DNA of 64,000 nucleotides. Origin: Steromphala cineraria. Lineage: Eukaryota; Mollusca; Gastropoda; Trochida; Trochidae. This document shows, piece after piece, positions 60,301 to 64,000 of the stretch. Both the position numbers and the translations under genes were made by a program. The stretch is from assembly GCA_916613615.1 (NCBI GenBank), contig OU744736.1:5296330-5360329 (forward strand). Direction: 5' to 3'. Every line of letters starts with the position of its first letter. The stretch's first letter is position 1. The notes under the pieces were generated by a model. The model was not told where the DNA came from. It ran no database searches and saw nothing but the letters and a program-made list of their open reading frames with translations.

Positions 60301-61679
60301 AGGATTGGTTATATAAATCGTATCCTTTGACAGTGCTAATATATGAACAATGATTCTTAATGATGTTTTCATTTTCCTGTATATGTTTATCAATGATTAA
60401 AACTCATCATAACAAACAAATCTGAAAGACAAACATTTGAATGACTGAATCACAGACTCAGACTCAATTACTTAATGTTCATTTATGTTTCATATTTTCC
60501 TGAGCAATATTCGTGCATTTATGCACATATTGCGAAATAATTTACATGATAATCACGTGCCCTTTTATAACTGTGCATAATGAATGATGATCACCACTTA
60601 AGTAGAAAAAAACCCACAAAATATCCAGCATTTGGCGGATTCAATCTCATTTGAAAATTGACATAAATGAGCTACAAGTACCCTGTTTATATCATTATTG
60701 TTCCATTATTTCCATTTGTAACAGGGTGTGGCAAAAGAGAGTGGTTGTATGAAATTTTGACAACCAAAAACATTTGTTTCTTAACTGCACCAAGGCTGAT
60801 TTCAGTTAGACCACCACTGATGTTGTATAAAAGTGAGGTCATGGAAAGTAGACATCCAAGGGTCGTTAGTTGTTTTGTTCTGTAGTGCTGTTGGAGCTTG
60901 GACTTGTGTCATAATAGCTTATCAACATCCAGATTATTGTTCATGGGCATATTGCTTATTTCATTCGAAAAATAATGTTGGGGACAAGTATCAAATTATT
61001 AGATCTAACTTCAATTATTTTATAAATCTGTGTGAATAAAACATACAATTGATCATAAATCGATAAATAAGTTTCATATTTTTCCCCCACATATTTCAAG
61101 TAAACTGAGACATGAATTCAATAAAATACAATAAACTGACAATGTCATAGAATTAAAGTTATTCGAACAGACATGTGAAAATTATCAAATACTCATAAAT
61201 TCTTACAACCTTTCAGCACACGTCTGCATTTGTCTATTAATATTACTCTTGTTCACTTGTATGATTTCAAGGATCGCATCAGATGGTGTTCGAGATTACT
61301 GTTTTAATGGCTTCACAATTCACACAAAATGATAACACAAATAATGAAGTTTCTTTCTCGATATATAGAGTAGAACTACTTCGGTGTGCAAAGCGTTCTT
61401 TCATCTGTTATAATAAGGTGTCTTACAACCCTTTAGCAAACTTTAGAATTTTGAATAAAATAATATCGAATAAAATCGACCGTGCTCCGAGGAATAATAT
61501 ATCGAAAATATTTTCCCTATCAGGGTTATCTTCTAACTAGTCTGGATATCCTCTACATCTCGGTCTGAATGCACCCACCTTTATCGCATGTGGCAATAAC
61601 CAGTTTAGCGCAGACAAACCCAACCGGAAGCTATCCAATCACATCCTCGTTTTTTAATAGAGTTTAGCGATAGGACCGT
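57371..61679. other. Single-copy noncoding stretch
   Basis: About 4.3 kb without recognised genes. The longest frames (58882-59064, 60667-60885, 60833-61039, 61283-61540) have no known motif and no splice context I trust. A CRE-like cluster lies at 59865-59905. The stretch 61480-61640 is locally richer in GC and has CCAATCAC and CCGGAAG, which could belong to a promoter, but no adjoining exon is evident. Confidence 0.5.
59865..59905. promoter_or_regulatory. CRE-like cluster
   Basis: TGACATCA, TGACGTCA (59881-59888) and CGACGTCA follow at roughly 16-bp spacing within a degenerate short tandem (ATAATGGTAT, ATAAACACAA-like units). May be CREB/ATF sites or just a decayed minisatellite. Confidence 0.3.
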
Positions 61680-62280
61680 CTCTTTAATTACGAGTCGTAA
61701 AAAGAAGCAATGTTCCCAGTATTCCCTCTTTGCCTTTGTCAAACGTTGTCCTCTTTAAAAGTTCAAATGATGTAATTTTTCTATGAAATCATCTATGGTA
61801 ATCCTTGCTATACTCATAGTGCTTCCGTTTGATAAAACAATGATTTAAAATCGAATGACCTTCATATTAGATACCACAGCATAATATTTATCTATTTTGC
61901 CATAGATATGACACAATTAAGTTCAAAGATGCAACGTGATTTATGATATGCTCTGTTACTTTTAAACATGATCAATAGGTTAAAGACAACAAATGTCTTG
62001 AGTTGGTCATTGTAGGACTGGCAAATTTTGCTTTCCTGTAAATTTATAATCTTTGAAGACTTCTCACTGCTATTAACATAACTTGGAAAATGATATTCAA
62101 TGAATATTTTACTTGATTGATTTATGCTTTCGTTATTTCCTGGCTGTTATCAAAGAGCAATCAAGCCTAAAACACATTCTTTTCTTCTATAGAATAAAAT
62201 AGTCAATACATAACTTTAATCAGACCCGTGAATGATGTTAAAACCTCAACTCATAATCCATGTTACAAATGTTAAGTAGT

Positions 62281-62381
62281 AAATAATGACCCGGTACCGA
62301 GGGGTTATGGAAAATAACCTCGCGAGGGCGTAGCCCGAGCAGAGGTTATTTCCATAACCCGAGGCAAACGGGTCATTATTT
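62281..62381. mobile_element. Foldback element with GC-rich loop
   Basis: The arms (62281-62321 and 62342-62381) begin and end AAATAATGACCCG/CGGGTCATTATTT and include GGTTATGG/CCATAACC and AATAACCTC/GAGGTTATT; a few mismatches in the middle. The 20-bp loop is GCGAGGGCGTAGCCCGAGCA. Non-coding foldback of a type frequent in invertebrate genomes. Confidence 0.85.
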
Positions 62382-62822
62382 GACTTACACTCCCGCGGAA
62401 GACTCCTGCAATAGTTTCAACTTAATTTGTTTATAAACAATGACTTTTAAAATGTTTTACTGATATCATTCGCGGGTTTATCATTTCTTGATAAGAAAAA
62501 TACTTAAATTACCCCCATATTAGGGTTTTAGAAATAAACGCTTGATTTCTTACAATAAAAACCATTTTATTACGGTGTTTCAACTAAATTGGTTTACATA
62601 CAAATAATTGAAAAACGTTTTAGTGATCCATTTTGTGGGTTTGATATGTCTTGATAAGAATACTATTTTAGACTACTTACAATAACCCCTGCTAAGGGTT
62701 TTAGAACTAAAAACTTGATTCCTTACATTAAAAAATATTTTATTGCAATATTAATATATATTTATAGGGGGAAATAAATAAAAAAACATGACACACACAA
62801 ATTTACATCAACTGGCATGGAT

Positions 62823-62895
62823 CCACGGTAGCTCAACAGGTACGAGCGCTGCTTGACAACATAGAGGTCCCTGGTTCGAATCCCACTTTCGTTGG
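62823..62895 (+). ncRNA. tRNA-like sequence, probably a SINE head
   Basis: An A-box-like TAGCTCAACAGG (62829-62840) with a perfect D stem GCTC/GAGC and a perfect B box GGTTCGAATCC (62873-62883) are 33 bp apart, as in tRNA genes. The anticodon stem does not pair properly and the acceptor stem is weak, so it is not a working tRNA gene. Loop TTGACAA would place a valine-type GAC anticodon. About 250 bp of downstream body contain two CCCAAGGGGTGTA motifs (63060, 63142), in keeping with a tRNA-derived SINE. Confidence 0.55.
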
Positions 62896-64000
62896 TCATA
62901 AATCTTAACTTTCCTGTTTGATTAAAAATCCAAATTTTACAAGTCCAATTGTTTGCAATTGTTTACAAACTTATAACCGACCAAGGCGGCTATGAGAAAA
63001 CCAACCTAGACGGATGGAGCTCACGGCATACAACATTCAACTAAAATAAAGGCAATAACTTCCCAAGGGGTGTACGGGGTAAGCACCTATAAGAAGGTAG
63101 TTATGATTTAAAACCAATTGAAAAAAGAAGGGATATAACCGCCCAAGGGGTGTAAGTGTTCATAAACTATAGCTGTCAATTTCATGTATATTTCATTCAA
63201 TGAAGTAGAACCTTTGCAGGTCATCTGAGTTTTTGGGTAAAAATTTATTGACTATCAAGAGACAAAGTTTTTTTGCTGTGTTAAGAATAATTTATTGACA
63301 TTTTCAACACAAATACGTGCAATGAAGCTTAAAAAGTAATTAATCACTCTGAAACATAAATTACAAACATAGCATTTAGGTTGTTTAACAGAACAAAAGT
63401 TATTTTCCTTGAAGGCCTGTGATTATTTGTTATTTAGCCATGATTTGTTTGCCATACCCTTTAATAGGTTTTGGGAATTAATGTTTACTACATCTAATTA
63501 CTGAAAAAATATTTATATTTATGAAATAGACAAATCTTGACATTTCAAGGCGTTACTAGTTTATTACAAAATATATATCTTACATATATCAAATTCTTTT
63601 TGAAATACAATGGCTGAAAAGGTAGGCAGATCATTATTGGTGTTCCTTGGTACAGATATTTATGTAATTATGTGAACGACACAAGTGAACAACGTTATTA
63701 CTTTAGTGTTTTTTTATTGATAACTCATGTCATGCTGGATCGCAGCTAAAGTTTAATTGAAACAGCAGTAGCCAAGGACAGAAGTTATCAATCTTACAAA
63801 CCAATATCTCTACAATTCGTTTCAAGGGATAGCTGTGATTAATTTACATTACCAGCTAAATTGTATTGTAAATATTTGACATTTCTTACAATAACAGAAA
63901 TATAAGCCATTTTATGGGTTACTTGATGTACATTCATAGTGTTCTAATTAAGTAATGATCTCTGCCGTTTACTTTAATGATTAGATTATTAATGTAAAAA

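Larger units (their letters stand above)
61680..64000. repeat. Ancient diverged copy of block alpha
   Basis: Ordered weak matches to alpha: ACGAGTCGTAAA (61691) with 2879, GTCAAA-GTTGTCCTC (61737) with 2936, AACATGATCAA-AGGTTAAAGAC (61965) with 3187, TTCATTCAATGAAGTA (63192) with 3804, GCAATGAAGCTTAAAA (63320) with 3963, and TGTTTACTAC (63483) with 4137. It is interrupted at 62170-63150 by a foldback and a SINE-like sequence. It keeps the AACGTTATTACTTTAGTG segment corresponding to the 15 bases lost in U1. No gene recognised. Confidence 0.8.

Noticed and set aside
60667..61039. Two overlapping frames in the single-copy region that could be an exon
   Set aside because: No domain, no convincing splice sites on both sides, and composition like the surroundings.
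1..64000. CRISPR array, operons, ribosome binding sites or prophage
   Set aside because: Composition, splice-like sites, LINEs and MITEs mark the DNA as eukaryotic nuclear; no short regularly spaced repeats or bacterial gene organisation are present.

Overview
The window is AT-rich eukaryotic DNA with no dense gene content. It is almost certainly from an invertebrate, and I favour a bivalve mollusc. The reasons are the low GC content, many short TACATGTA-type palindromes, foldback and hairpin elements, an AAGGTCA-rich repeat of a kind common in mollusc genomes, and a Tx1/L1-like LINE. The organism call is an inference from repeat style. I found no host gene I can name. The only clear proteins are reverse-transcriptase relics of non-LTR retrotransposons; most other open frames are short and behave as noncoding sequence.

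The dominant structure is a nested tandem duplication. Copy U1 (1-25063, left edge outside the window) is repeated as U2 (25064 to about 54978) at very high identity by eye. Each U holds two related halves, A and B. The A order is alpha (1-5270; 25064-31430), beta (5271-7150; 31431-33290), an A-only segment with a repeat tail (7150-8240; 33290-34384), gamma (8240-11435; 34384-37575) and delta (11435-13680; 37575-43037). After the linker epsilon (13680-16297; 43037-44536) the B order is beta (16297-18300; 44536-46893), a B-only cassette (18300-21231; 46893-49824) and gamma (21231-24324; 49824-52700). In U2 the B half continues into delta (52700-54978). In U1 it is cut off at about 24324. A much older copy of part of alpha lies at about 61680-64000 and can polarise changes.

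The two U copies differ by datable insertions. U1 alone carries a 5'-truncated LINE (14655-16106). U2 alone carries a 346-bp TTAA-flanked MITE (26928-27273), a foldback element with perfect 58-bp arms (28701-29582), a Helentron-like element (about 38932-40495) and a 1.7-kb Harbinger-like element with a TTA duplication (40636-42337). The B-only cassette holds a foldback, two perfect CRE motifs and a 75-codon frame behind a 3' splice-like site. A 20-bp palindrome in it has its loop inverted between U1 and U2.

From 54980 rightward the DNA is single-copy or repeat: a decayed MITE, a GGTCA-rich element with nuclear-receptor half-site arrays and a GCC microsatellite (56051-57370), about 4.3 kb without recognisable features, then the divergent alpha copy with a foldback and a tRNA-like SINE head. 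The pattern fits either a recent genuine tandem amplification or two haplotypes wrongly joined end to end in an assembly; sequence alone cannot separate these. All identities and boundaries were judged by eye.
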